Shown here: piece after piece, positions 26,796 through 36,349 of the stretch
How positions within the stretch are numbered: the first letter of the stretch is position 1
Layout: each line of letters starts with the position of its first letter
DNA from: Sinorhizobium terangae
GTDB lineage: Bacteria; Pseudomonadota; Alphaproteobacteria; Rhizobiales; Rhizobiaceae
Reading direction: 5' to 3'
DNA: 64,000 nt
NCBI RefSeq assembly: GCF_029714365.1
Contig: NZ_CP121660.1
Location: forward strand, 62,001 to 126,000
Notes under the pieces: model-generated
Seen by the model: only the letters and a program-made list of their open reading frames with translations
What the model was told of the DNA's origin: nothing
The model's database searches: none
Program-made: the position numbers and the translations under genes

Positions 26796-28904
26796 TCAGG
26801 AGTGCGGTCCAACGGAAAAATACGGCCATGGGCCGGGGATCCCGGGCAGGTCGAGCTGACCGCGCGGATCAAAGGCGAGGTTGGCACCGATGACGAGATC
26901 CCGCACGGTGCGGGAGGCAATGATATCGCCCGGTCCCGCGCAGCCTGCAAGTTCGGCGGCAAGCCGCAAAACCGGGCCAGCGTAGCGGCCATGGTGCCTC
27001 TCGCACTCGCCGATGTGGACGGCTGCTCGCACATTCAGGCCGATATGATTGAGGCGGCCCCGAAGATCGAATGCACAGGCGATCGCCTGGCTGGGCTGCC
27101 GGAACCCAGCGACAAGCCCGAAATCCTGGAGGTCGATCGCCTCACCATCGGCGGCACGAAGCTGCCGAAAGGCGTCGTCCTGCCAATCTTTCATCCGTCC
27201 GGAAGATGAGCTGTTCTCGGACGGGTAGTGGGCTTGAATGTTCAGATGCAAGACCGTCAGCAAGGTGCTTTCGCTCGGACCAGGCTGGGCAGAGGCCAGG
27301 AACCGCCGGATTTCGTCCATCAGCCGATCGGCATCGGCGCCCCAGATGATATGGTCATCACCGGGCAGCTCCACATAGGTCGCGCCGGCAATGCGGCTTG
27401 CTAGATAACGCCCTTCTTCTGGCTTAACCCAACGGTCGCCGGTTCGCTGGGTGATCAGGGTTGGAACGCGAATCGCCGGAAGGATCTCGCGCGCATCGAT
27501 CTCGACGCTCCAGCGCCACAAGGAGACCGCATCGGCGGGGGATGCCGAATTTCGCAGGTAAGCCGCAAACCATTCGCGTTCCACCATATTGTCGACGAGG
27601 CTCGGGGCCGCCCGGCTGAAGTCCGCAGGGCGGCCCCACTCCCGTTCGATGGCGAGCAGGTCCTCTTCGAGTTCCTTCCGGGTGCGCCCCCAGGGATAGT
27701 CGGATGACCATAGTCCTCGCGCATAGGCGCCGTGCAAGATAAGGGCGCTCGTGCGTTCAGGATAACTTGCGGCGAACAACATGCACATGAGGCCGCCTTC
27801 CGAGCTGCCGAACAGGACCGTCTTCTGCGATCCGACGGCATCGAGGACGGCGCGAACATCCTGCATGCGCTGTTCAAGTGTTGGAAAGCCGGTGCCACGA
27901 TCGGAAAGGCCCGTGCCGCGTTTGTCGATGCGGATCAGGCGGCAGAAGGAACCGAGATGGTGCAGAACGCGCGACAGTCTCGGCGACTCCCAGGCGTAGT
28001 CCAGATTAGAAACCCAGCCTTGCACATAGACGAGGTCGAAGGGGCCGTCCCCTGTCACCTGGTAGGCGATGCTGACCCCGTCCGATTTCACGTAGAGGGT
28101 CTGGGGGCGGCCTTCGAACAGCGCCCCTTCTTCTGGCGGCCGCCCGGCAACCGGGGCCGTGCGCCGCGCCCGCAGATCCTGGTAGAGGGCCTGTGTTTCT
28201 GGCTCGGGCCGGACGCCGAGCTGCTTGCGCAGCGTATCTGCGCAGCGCTGATATTGTGCGAGGGCGAGATTGAACTGCCCCTTCGTCGCGTAGGCGCGCA
28301 TCAGCGTGCGGTGTATGTCCTCCCGCAGCGGCTCCAGGCTGAGCAGGCGTGTTGCCGCGGGGACGTAGGCACCCGACTCGTTTTCCGCGATGCGGCGGCT
28401 GATGAGTTTCTCCAGAACGGCAATGGCGAGCAGCCGCAACCTTTCCCGTTCGGTGCGAAGCCAGTCTTCGAACGGCTCTTCCGCAAGATTGAAGCCTTCG
28501 AGCAGTTCTCCGCGATAGAGGGCGATCGCCTGTTCGAGCTCGTCCGTCGCGGTGCCGGCGGCCAGGGCCTCAAACTGCCAGACGTCAAGATCGGCATCGC
28601 GAAGGGCGAGTGTCACCCGGTCCCCCTTGATCACGAGCCATTCCCGTCCTGTCGCCTCCAGCGTTCGCCGCAGCACTGACAATGTTTGCCGCAGGTTCGT
28701 GCGGGCTTGCTCTTCGCTCGCCCCGCCCCATAGCAAGGCGGCAAGTTTCTCGCGTGATTGGGAGTGTCCGGCCTGGAGCGCCAGATAGGCCATCAAGGCA
28801 CGCGCCTTGCGCGTGGAGGCTGGAGACCCCGCAACAAGCCCCGCGCAGTCGAAACCGCCCAGCAGGGTGAGGAAGGGGCGTCTCATCGAATTCGCTAAAG
28901 CCAT
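26796..28904 (-). CDS. BTAD-type regulator fused to alpha/beta hydrolase and cyclase-like domain
   Basis: 702 residues. Residues about 10-100 are an OmpR/SARP-type winged helix (TRKARALMAYLALQ, then EEQARTNLRQTLSVLRR). About 100-245 is a bacterial transcriptional activation domain of TPR type. About 270-540 is an alpha/beta hydrolase with VLFGSSEGGLMCML (nucleophile Ser) and a late GDDHIIWGAD (His). The C-terminal about 150 residues resemble a nucleotide-cyclase domain (AAVHIGECERHHGRYAGPVL) without the usual catalytic aspartates I could identify. Such fusions are stand-alone regulators, presumably sensing a small ligand. The start at 28904 is ATG. It is divergent from the 29002 gene. Confidence 0.82.
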   Translation of the reverse strand: MALANSMRRPFLTLLGGFDCAGLVAGSPASTRKARALMAYLALQAGHSQSREKLAALLWGGASEEQARTNLRQTLSVLRRTLEATGREWLVIKGDRVTLALRDADLDVWQFEALAAGTATDELEQAIALYRGELLEGFNLAEEPFEDWLRTERERLRLLAIAVLEKLISRRIAENESGAYVPAATRLLSLEPLREDIHRTLMRAYATKGQFNLALAQYQRCADTLRKQLGVRPEPETQALYQDLRARRTAPVAGRPPEEGALFEGRPQTLYVKSDGVSIAYQVTGDGPFDLVYVQGWVSNLDYAWESPRLSRVLHHLGSFCRLIRIDKRGTGLSDRGTGFPTLEQRMQDVRAVLDAVGSQKTVLFGSSEGGLMCMLFAASYPERTSALILHGAYARGLWSSDYPWGRTRKELEEDLLAIEREWGRPADFSRAAPSLVDNMVEREWFAAYLRNSASPADAVSLWRWSVEIDAREILPAIRVPTLITQRTGDRWVKPEEGRYLASRIAGATYVELPGDDHIIWGADADRLMDEIRRFLASAQPGPSESTLLTVLHLNIQAHYPSENSSSSGRMKDWQDDAFRQLRAADGEAIDLQDFGLVAGFRQPSQAIACAFDLRGRLNHIGLNVRAAVHIGECERHHGRYAGPVLRLAAELAGCAGPGDIIASRTVRDLVIGANLAFDPRGQLDLPGIPGPWPYFSVGPHS

Positions 28905-29001
28905 CTTTTTACGAATCCATCACACGCGGCCTCACACCCTTTTGACGGGGACGGAGGATCGTTGCGGACGACGACGCACGTCGAGGTTGGAGGGTAGTGC
29001 A

Positions 29002-29235
29002 ATGAGTTTCATCCGTAAAGGCGAAGAGGAGATGCGCGAGGGAGCCGAGAGGCCCTGGTGGTGGACGCGCCTGCATGATCTATGGATTGCTGCCCTCAAT
29101 CCGGTTGTCCTATGGCACCGACAGAGCGAGCATCTTCTGCGGGATATCGGCAAGACCGCTGCCGATGCCGAGTGGGAGGCGTATCGGAGAAGCTTTGGCT
29201 CGTTTCGCCGATTTCGTTTTCCGGATCGCGAATAG
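29002..29235 (+). CDS. small conserved hypothetical protein
   Basis: 77 residues, Trp- and Arg-rich (RPWWWTRLHDLWIAALNPVV then RDIGKTAADAEWEAYRR). GGAGGGTAG precedes the ATG at 29002. It is divergent from the BTAD regulator, which could control it. The DIGKTxADAExE end resembles DUF1127-like small proteins, but the family is not certain. Confidence 0.5.
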   Translation: MSFIRKGEEEMREGAERPWWWTRLHDLWIAALNPVVLWHRQSEHLLRDIGKTAADAEWEAYRRSFGSFRRFRFPDRE

Positions 29236-29329
29236 GCGTGTTTTTGGCAAGCGGCCCTGACCGGGCGTTCGTCCGACGTGTGAACGGCACCCCTGTGCCT
29301 GGTCACCGCGGCGCTCCGCGGGCGGCGGT

Positions 29330-29510
29330 GCGTGTGCGTATAAACGCCCGGTTGATCGATGCGATTGGAGGGGACCACCTTTGGGCCGAACGGTTCGACA
29401 GTGGCTTGGAGGACATCTTCGCCGTTCAGGATGAGGTGACGGGCAAGACAGTCGAAGCGTTGGTCGGCAGATTGACGGCCGCGCCCGTGCGCAACAGACT
29501 CACGAACCTG
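29330..29510 (+). pseudogene. internal fragment of a class III adenylate/guanylate cyclase-type protein
   Basis: VRVRINARLIDAIGGDHLWA and ERFDSGLEDIFAVQDEV match the TolB-like region that follows the cyclase domain in rhizobial cyclase-TPR proteins. No start, cyclase domain or TPR part is present. The gene at 63461 is an N-terminal part of the same kind of protein. Confidence 0.65.
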
Positions 29511-29606
29511 ACTTCCGCCGATCTGCGAACCAGCTTCCGCATTCACAGCATGTCGCTGCACGGGATATGATAGGCGAAGTCATTTTGACCGATTTCAGGT
29601 TAGGCC

Positions 29607-30309
29607 ATGGATCAGGAAATCCGACTTTTTGGCGCTGTTGCTGTCCGGCCCGCCGTCCTTGCTCTCATATCTCCGTTCGAAACAGCGACAGGATATACTG
29701 TTGCGGCCAAGTTCGAACCCAATCCGACAGTAAAGAAGCAGATTGAGGCCGGTGAGCCTTTTGACGTCGTCATCATCAATCCACATTGGTTCAGCATCTG
29801 ACCGCCTTGGGAAAGGTGAAGGTGGGGAGTCAGGTTGCGTTGGCCGGATAGCAATGGGCGTGGCAGCCAAGGCAGGCAGTCCACCGCTCGACATAGCGTC
29901 CGTGGAAGCGTTCGAACACGCATTGAAGAGCGCCAGATCAATCGCCTATGCCGCTGACGGAACCAGCGGCGGCTACTTCTCCGGGTTGCTGGAGCGCCTG
30001 GGGATAGCGGACGAGGTGAAGCCCAAGCTGGTGGGCAGAACGGGAGGGCAGACAGCGCTGGCTGTAGCCCGCGGGGAAGCCGAATTGGGGGTCGTTCCCG
30101 TGACTTCGATTCTCGCCGCCGCACCTGATGTCATGCTCGGCGGCCGATTTCCCGCGGAACTGCAAAGGTACATCGACTTCGCCATTGGCATCAGCGCCGA
30201 TCCAAGGGACGCAGAAGCTGCCAAGCGACTGTCGGAGTTTCTGATGGCGGATGAGGTCGATGACACTTTGGCGGCAAAGGGTGTCGAGCGCCGCCAATCG
30301 CATGCTTGA
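29607..30309 (+). pseudogene. substrate-binding protein (ModA-like), frameshifted
   Basis: The start MDQEIRLFGAVAVRPAVLAL and PFDVVIINPHW end at a premature TGA. A second frame gives LVQHLTALGKVKVGSQVALA, and a third resumes IAMGVAAKAGSPPLDIAS to the normal C-terminus (KRLSEFLMADEVDDTLAAKG). At least two frameshifts within about 100 bases. The product would have been a molybdate-type periplasmic binding protein. No transporter genes are adjacent. Confidence 0.75.
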
Positions 30310-30403
30310 TAAGCTCGGCTCACGGCCGCTAGCCGGTGGGCGTCGTGGTGGCAACTCTTGCTGGTGCCCAAGCGTCCGCTCTGGGTCGAAGCGAGCCGTT
30401 CTT

Positions 30404-30480
30404 CACGAGCCCTGTGCGCCCTTGTTGGGATGACGTTCACGTTCTGGGCTGAGAAAATCGCATAATATATCGACTGGAAC
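30404..30480. repeat. 77-bp dispersed repeat, uninterrupted copy
   Basis: CACGAGCCCTGTGCGCCCTT to ATCGACTGGAAC. The left part recurs at 53645-53698 and the right part at 55143-55166 (and 51739-51762). There the intact IS110 element lies between the two halves, so this copy looks like the empty insertion site. Confidence 0.6.
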
Positions 30481-30639
30481 ACTGGAATTTGCGCGATGAA
30501 GGGTCGCCGCCAGACAGGCTTTCAGCGTACCGGAAAGAACGCCGAAAGCCGTAGGGGCGAATGCCATAAAGCGCGCGAGCGCGCGCCGTCGCATTCGCCG
30601 TGTAGGTAAGCCAACCTGAGTGCATCGAAGCTCGCGCCT

Positions 30640-30775
30640 TTCTTCCTTCCAGAGTGTGCCGACATATTCGGCGAAACCCGTCTTTGCCTTCCCTAGGCGT
30701 CCAGAAATCTTCGAAGCTGGCGAAGTCCATGCGAATGGTGATCATGTCGATGACATCGTTGAGGCCAGCATCCCG
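30640..30775 (-). pseudogene. SAM-dependent methyltransferase C-terminal fragment (tentative)
   Basis: DMITIRMDFASFEDFWTP in one frame and GFAEYVGTLWKEERRELR in another resemble the end of a class I methyltransferase (F.xFDDYWxPFLG...). Frameshifted and without the SAM-binding part. Weak call. Confidence 0.3.
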
Positions 30776-31143
30776 CCAAGCGCGCGAGATCGCCAGGTCG
30801 CGTTATTGTCGCGAACCTCGACATAGCCGGAGCGCTGCACGCGCCTCCTCCATGTCCATCGAGCCGGATATACCGGGTGTTTTCGCCTCAGCGGCGCGGT
30901 GCGGCAGGTTTTAACGGACCGTCGGCGAAGACGTGAACACGCTCGGTATCGATGATGAACGCTCCATGTCCGAAATCGAACGAAGCCCGCCTATAGGGCG
31001 CCGTACCTCGCGAGGATGAGCGGCCGCGACCCGCACGAGAGGGGCCACCGTGCGGCGCCGCCGCAGGAGCCGCTCTTCGACCTGCAGTCGGCGTATCCGG
31101 GGAGGCAGCAACCTTGTTGAACATGCGAGGAGGCGCTGTACGC
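30776..31143. other. no intact gene recognised
   Basis: Decayed sequence downstream of the glucosidase gene. A stretch on the minus strand reads FDFGHGAFIIDTERVHVFAD but I could not assign it. Confidence 0.3.
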
Positions 31144-33345
31144 CTAGTGTGTGGTCGCTACTCTCACTCGTCCCGACCGTTCAAGAACGTCGACGACGAC
31201 CTGGGATCTGGAGCGGCGCAGCGCGATGTCGACGAGTCCTGAACCGGTCCGCAGGCGTCGCAGCACGACCTCGTCGAGAAAGCGCGGCAGCGTCGGCTCG
31301 TTCAACGTGACATGCCCCTTAGCGGGATCGAAGCCGAGGCCGATCATTGACTGAAGCAGATAAAGCGGCGCCGCTGCCGCCCAGGCCTGAGGTATGCAGG
31401 AAACCGGATAGAACGTCGGACCACGGGCACGCCGGCGTGGGAAGCCGCAGAAGAGTTCGGGCAGACGTCTGAGGTCGATGTAGGTCGATGCCGAAAACAG
31501 CCCCTCGAAGAGGCTGGCCGCTTCGGCACGGAAGCCATAACGCACGAAACCCGACGCAATCAGCGCGTTGTCGTGGGGCCAGACGGAGCCGTTGTGGTAG
31601 CTCATCGGATTGTAGCGCGCCTCCGAGGTGGCAATCGTGCGCACACCCCAGCCGCAGAAGGAAGATTGCGCCATCAGTGTCGAGACGACTTTGTCGGCGC
31701 GTTCCGGCAGCGCGATACCGGTGAAAAGTGCATGTCCGGCGTTGGAGGAGCGGACGCGGCAGGGCTTCTTCTCGCCGTCGAGGGCCAGCACATAGGTTGC
31801 AAGTTGCTCGTCAAAGAAAGCATCGTCGAAGCGGGTGCGGATATCTTCCGCTCGTCGTTCAAACCGCAACCCATCGTCGACATGGCCGAGCTTCCGCGAC
31901 AGGCGAGCGGCCGCCTGCCAGGCGCCGAAGACATAAGCTTGTACCTCGGCAAGCGCGATCGGCCCCTCGGCCAATCTCCCGTCGGAATGAAAGATCGAAT
32001 CGTGGCTGTCTTTCCAGCCTTGATTGACCAAGCCCTTCGCGCTCCGGCTTCCGTACTCGACGAAGCCGTCCGAGTCGCGATCGCCGTAACGTTCAATCCA
32101 GTCGAGTGCCGCCACCACGTGTGGCCAGAGCTTCCGGGCCGTCTGCAGATCGTCGGTGCGATCGAGGTAGGCGCCGGCGAGCATGATGAAGAGCGGTGTC
32201 GAATCGATGCTGCCGTAATAGCGCCGGAAGGGCACCTCGCCCAGCTCCGCCATTTCGCCATAGCGCATCTCATGTAGGATCTTCCCCGGCTCCGCATCGG
32301 CGGTAGGATCGAACTGGGTTGCCTGATTGGCCGCGAGATGGTTGAGCACGCCTTTGGCGATTTCGGGATCCAGCCACAGCGTCTCCAGCGCGGTGATGAG
32401 AGCATCGCGGCCGAAGGCCGTGCTGAACCAAGGGATGCCAGCGTAAGGGTAAGGACCTTCGGGTGTCTCCGTGATCAACATGTAGAGATCGGCGACGCTG
32501 CGCCTGATGGCTTCGTTGAAGGCCGCATTGGAGGTGACGATAGCGGTGGCGCGCGAGGACGAATAGCGTAGCGCCCGCCTTGCATCGCGAAGCGCGAGAA
32601 AAAAGGTGAGGGCCGGAGAGTTCCGGTGCTCCTGGCGGGCATTGCAGATGATCTCGATGAAGATTGATTGCGCCTGGTGAGGCGCCAGTTCGACGACGAA
32701 GCTCGCCTCGCGTCCGGAGAGGGCATTCGGCTGCGGGTCGAAACGGAGGAGCGTGCTGCGGGTCCGACCGTCGAGGCCGTCATAGGCCAACAAGACCCGA
32801 TCGTTGCCGACCAGCGGACTATGATGCATGCCGCGGCGCTGGCGCGGCGTGCCGCGCACTTCGAAGAGGTCGGCGAAATCGGCGGCGAACACTATCTCGA
32901 CCTTGAGCGTCCTCGGCACGTCATCGTAATTGCGAAGCATGAGGCGCTCGTAACATGCCTCCTGCCACAGAAAGCGGGTGCGCCGCGCATGAATGAGGTC
33001 GTGCATCAACACCTCGCCGTCACCAAGCACCAGACGCGGATTGGTGAGATCACAGTCGAGCGTGGCGTTATCGTCCCGCAAGGTAGAACTCAGCAACAGT
33101 GGCCGAGCGCCGTTCAACGACAGTAAGAATTGCGAGAGATGGCGTGTGTCGCGGTGAAAGATTCCCTCTGGGTTGGCCGGAGAGGAGAACGCATCACCGA
33201 GATAGTCGAACACGGCGAAGGTGTCGCCATGCTTTAAAGATCTCGAGCTCCGCTCGTACCGCGAGACTGCTGCAGGCACGAGATTGTCGGCAATTATTTC
33301 GCCTGGACCGGCTTCCGCCGGTCCCCCATAGATATCGGCTGCCAT
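31144..33345 (-). CDS. amylo-alpha-1,6-glucosidase (glycogen-debranching-type)
   Basis: 733 residues. The N-terminal domain (about 20-230) with KHGDTFAVFDYLGDAF and GIFHRDTRHLSQFLLSLNG is the GDE N-terminal beta domain. The rest is an (alpha/alpha)6 barrel as in GH-type debranching enzymes, with PYAGIPWFSTAFGRDALITA and NQGWKDSHDSIFHSDG, and SYHNGSVWPHDNALIASGF near the active site. It would hydrolyse alpha-1,6 branch linkages of glycogen-like glucans, or a related sugar, in the cytoplasm. The glycosyltransferase gene follows upstream by 19 nt on the same strand, so the two form an operon. Full length. Confidence 0.88.
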   Translation of the reverse strand: MAADIYGGPAEAGPGEIIADNLVPAAVSRYERSSRSLKHGDTFAVFDYLGDAFSSPANPEGIFHRDTRHLSQFLLSLNGARPLLLSSTLRDDNATLDCDLTNPRLVLGDGEVLMHDLIHARRTRFLWQEACYERLMLRNYDDVPRTLKVEIVFAADFADLFEVRGTPRQRRGMHHSPLVGNDRVLLAYDGLDGRTRSTLLRFDPQPNALSGREASFVVELAPHQAQSIFIEIICNARQEHRNSPALTFFLALRDARRALRYSSSRATAIVTSNAAFNEAIRRSVADLYMLITETPEGPYPYAGIPWFSTAFGRDALITALETLWLDPEIAKGVLNHLAANQATQFDPTADAEPGKILHEMRYGEMAELGEVPFRRYYGSIDSTPLFIMLAGAYLDRTDDLQTARKLWPHVVAALDWIERYGDRDSDGFVEYGSRSAKGLVNQGWKDSHDSIFHSDGRLAEGPIALAEVQAYVFGAWQAAARLSRKLGHVDDGLRFERRAEDIRTRFDDAFFDEQLATYVLALDGEKKPCRVRSSNAGHALFTGIALPERADKVVSTLMAQSSFCGWGVRTIATSEARYNPMSYHNGSVWPHDNALIASGFVRYGFRAEAASLFEGLFSASTYIDLRRLPELFCGFPRRRARGPTFYPVSCIPQAWAAAAPLYLLQSMIGLGFDPAKGHVTLNEPTLPRFLDEVVLRRLRTGSGLVDIALRRSRSQVVVDVLERSGRVRVATTH

Positions 33346-33364
33346 AGGTTCGGTCTCCGTTACA

Positions 33365-34465
33365 TCAGACGACCTCGGTCAAATCACTGCCAAACCCGCT
33401 GTCGCTGATAGCGGGAATCGACATGACCTTTTGACGTCCGCCCGCCAGGCCGCGATAGATTTCAAGATAGTCGCTTGCCATGCGCTGCGCAGTGAAGCGC
33501 TCCTCGAAGGTCGCCCGAACAGCGCGGCGATCGATGCGGTCGAGGCTTTGGACCGCCTTCACCGCTTCCTCCATGCTGTCGATGACGAAGCCTGAAACGC
33601 CGTCATCGATGATTTCCGGCACGGAGCCGCAGCGGAAGGCGATCACCGGCGTGCCGCAGGCCATAGCTTCGATCATCACCAGGCCGAAGGGTTCCGGCCA
33701 GTCGATCGGGAAGAGAAGAGCGCGCGCATTTCCGAGAAATTCAGCCTTCTGCTGCTCGTTAATCTCTCCGATGAATTCGGCATTCGCAGACCGTTGCACC
33801 AGCGGTTCGACTTCACTGCGCCAATAGTGCTCGTCTACCTTGTCGATCTTGGCGGCGATCCTGAGCGGCAGATTGACCCGATCAGCGATTTCGATCGCGC
33901 GGTCGGGCCGCTTTTCGGGTGAGACGCGGCCAAGAAAGGCGAGATAATTGCCCTTCGGATGACTGTTGAACGGCAGGACGTCCGGTGGCAGTCCGTGGTG
34001 CACCGTGCCGACCCAGTTGACCGGCGGCATAGGTTTTCGCTGGTCGTCCGAGATCGAAACCAGCGGGACATCGGGGAAGACGTCGTAGAACGGCTTGAGG
34101 TCGGGGAGATCGAGCCGCCCATGCAGCGTTGTCAGCGTCTTGTGGGCGAAGCTGCGAACGACCGGGAAGTGCAGTAGGTCAATGTGAAAGTGCAGGATAT
34201 TGAAACTCTTCGCTAGCCGGCGCACCTGTTCAATCATCATCACGTGATAGGGGATCGGATCCTGGATGGCAGGGTTCAACCTCAACGCCGTTCTCGAGCA
34301 AGATATGAGCTTCGCCGATGTCATCGAGTCGCCGCTCGCGAACAGTGTGACCTCGTGCCCTTGTCGAACGAGCTCTTCCGTCAAATGGTGGACGACCCGC
34401 TCGGCTCCGCCGTAGAGCTTCGGCGGGACGCTTTCGAACAGCGGCGCAATCTGGGCGATCTTCAT
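33365..34465 (-). CDS. family 4 glycosyltransferase
   Basis: 366 residues from the ATG at 34465 (the open frame continues upstream but the GT-B fold starts MKIAQIAPLFESVPPKLYGG). Other marks: ERVVHHLTEELVRQGHEVTL, FLGRVSPEKRPDRAIEIAD, and the nucleotide-sugar site PFGLVMIEAMACGTPVIAF. Retaining GT-B enzymes of this type transfer sugar from NDP-sugars. It is upstream of the amylo-glucosidase in the same operon, which points to trehalose, glycogen or stress-related glucan metabolism (inference). Confidence 0.85.
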   Translation of the reverse strand: MKIAQIAPLFESVPPKLYGGAERVVHHLTEELVRQGHEVTLFASGDSMTSAKLISCSRTALRLNPAIQDPIPYHVMMIEQVRRLAKSFNILHFHIDLLHFPVVRSFAHKTLTTLHGRLDLPDLKPFYDVFPDVPLVSISDDQRKPMPPVNWVGTVHHGLPPDVLPFNSHPKGNYLAFLGRVSPEKRPDRAIEIADRVNLPLRIAAKIDKVDEHYWRSEVEPLVQRSANAEFIGEINEQQKAEFLGNARALLFPIDWPEPFGLVMIEAMACGTPVIAFRCGSVPEIIDDGVSGFVIDSMEEAVKAVQSLDRIDRRAVRATFEERFTAQRMASDYLEIYRGLAGGRQKVMSIPAISDSGFGSDLTEVV

Positions 34466-34943
34466 GAACAAACCTAAGTTCAAGCGATGAACAACACCGG
34501 GCCAAGATTGCCGATGCGGAGAAGCGGGCATTCTGTTGGCTCCGGAACCTCCCCCCAATCGCTGCGCCGCCGCAATGTTCCGCCGCGAAAGGGCTCTTGG
34601 CAGGATTGTGTTTCCGACGTGAAGTGGGACAGCTACAACCTTACAGTTCACATTGAGCCCGGCCGGAACACTATCATCACGCGCGGCGGCATGACTGGAG
34701 TGACCGTTCACCTCGACCGCTGACGATGCGCGGCGGCTTTGCTGTGGAAACGCCATCCTCGACGGCGAGGACGATCCGGCGGAGCAGGCCGCGTCCGCTC
34801 ACGGGTTTCCGGCCACGAGCGCCACCGAAGGAACAAAGCCGTTCCGGCAACGTTCGATCTATTACGGTTTCACCGGTTCACAGTCATATTCTTGCGGCTC
34901 CAGGCCGAAGACGACGTTTGAGAGCGGAAAGGGAACCTTATCG
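34466..34943. other. intergenic with a short ligD remnant
   Basis: Apart from the ligase fragment described separately, no gene was recognised. It lies between a minus-strand operon start and a plus-strand gene, so promoters for both are expected here. Confidence 0.35.
34617..34790 (+). pseudogene. ATP-dependent DNA ligase (LigD-type) active-site fragment
   Basis: DVKWDSYNLTVHIEPGR then ITRGG matches the ligase motif I region (normally EIKxDGYR) of LigD-type ligases, including the candidate catalytic lysine. Frameshifts follow. The same region of a second, longer ligD remnant starts near 45750 (HVEPGRVRVITRGGYDW). Only about 170 bases remain. Confidence 0.55.
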
Positions 34944-35360
34944 ATGAGCGAGCCAAAATCGCACTCGATCTGGCGGTCGTACAGTTACGCGTGGATTACG
35001 CTAGCCTTCTTTATTCTGACCATCGTCGGCCACTGGATATTCGGCTGGTTTGCTTATGTCGACGAGCAGACCGCCCTTGGTCAGCCGGCAGATACCAGCG
35101 GTTACCTCATAGAGATGTCGCGCGATACGCTCGAAAATTGGCAGTCGGAATTCCTGCAGTTGCTCTGGCAGGTCGGTGGTTTGGCTTTCTTGCTGTTCGT
35201 CGGCTCTCCGCAATCCAAGGAGGGCTCCGATCGGGTGGAGGCGAAAGTAGACGAGCTTCTCAGGCTAGTCGACGAAGAGAAGGGAGAGGCTCTGATTCAC
35301 GAACTGGACGAACAGTACGGCGGCCGGCATACCGACAAACCGCATCAGCACCGGGGGTAG
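34944..35360 (+). CDS. DUF6766-like small membrane protein
   Basis: 138 residues with two membrane helices (YAWITLAFFILTIVGHWIFG and LQLLWQVGGLAFLLFVGSP) and a charged C-terminal tail. SYxWxTxxFFxxxxxGHWxFGW is typical of the DUF6766 family, common on rhizobial accessory replicons. AAAGGGA lies upstream of the ATG. Function unknown. Confidence 0.7.
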   Translation: MSEPKSHSIWRSYSYAWITLAFFILTIVGHWIFGWFAYVDEQTALGQPADTSGYLIEMSRDTLENWQSEFLQLLWQVGGLAFLLFVGSPQSKEGSDRVEAKVDELLRLVDEEKGEALIHELDEQYGGRHTDKPHQHRG

Positions 35361-35639
35361 GCCGCCGGGAGCTCCGACAGAACAAGACGAGCCTGTCCCA
35401 CGCAGGTGCGATCCCCTCCAATCAGCACCATTTCGGGGTTCACCGCCGTGCACGGCTGCCCGCTGGACCGCTGAGCCAACCCCAGTGATGATTGATTGCA
35501 CTCCCACCGAGCACGTTCCAAAACAATCAGATCTCGTCGCGGATGTTCACTGTGCGCCCTGACGCAAGGTCCGGACGCGGCGGACCGGGGGAACTTCACG
35601 GCCGCTCAAAGATTGGGTGAGCCTTACGGAGATGAAAGA

Positions 35640-36175
35640 ATGCGCGATAAACTGCGGACCTCCCGTGCCGGTCCGGGCGGCAAACACGGCGTCAGCCGGG
35701 CGACGCTGCTGCTGCTGCGGCAGCGTCCAAGCTGGCAGGAAACGGCACTGGCGGCGGTCGTAACCGGCACGGTGACCAGTATAGTGACAACCGTCGCGCT
35801 GGCATTGCTTGCAAGATCGGAAGGGAAGAGCATCTTCCAGCCGACGAATGCGACCAGTCACTGGATGTATGGCGACGCTGCCGGGAGTGTCAGGTCCGCA
35901 GACGCGAGGCACACGCTGTTCGGCTACTGCACGCATCACGTGTCCGCCATTTTCTGGGCTGTACCGTTTCAAGTATGGCTGGCGGCCGGCCATTCGAGGG
36001 CTCCATCGATTGTGACCCGAAAGCCGCGCTAATCGCCGCAACCGCGGCCTTGATTGACTATGGCTTCGTGCCAAAGCGGTTGACCCCTGGATGGGAGACG
36101 GCCATTTCGAAGCGGTCGATCGGGCGACGTTTATTGCGATGGCGCTCGGTCTGGCACTAGGCGGAACGATTTCGC
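35640..36175 (+). pseudogene. conserved membrane protein, frameshifted
   Basis: The first part reads SWQETALAAVVTGTVTSIVT (membrane helix), SIFQPTNATSHWMYGDAAGS and YCTHHVSAIFWAVPFQVWLA. After a frameshift near 35985 the protein continues RPFEGSIDCDPKAALIAATA and ALIDYGFVPKRLTPGWE. It shifts again to the closing MALGLALGG helix. A rhizobial family of unknown role, no longer intact here. Confidence 0.65.
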
Positions 36176-36349
36176 CGGAAGTGCAACGTCGAGGCGAGCG
36201 GACGAGAATCTCTGGTCAAGGGGAGGGGCCTTGGCATGCGGCGTGGCTCGCTTCGGCTTTAAAGGCGTCACCCGCACTCGTGCGGCCGACTTTCCGACGC
36301 CACAGTGACCTATGAGCGGGCTGACGTACCGACCAGCGTGGAGTAACAA

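Noticed and set aside
27732..28679. 315-codon plus-strand open frame
   Set aside because: Antisense to the BTAD regulator and without recognisable domains.
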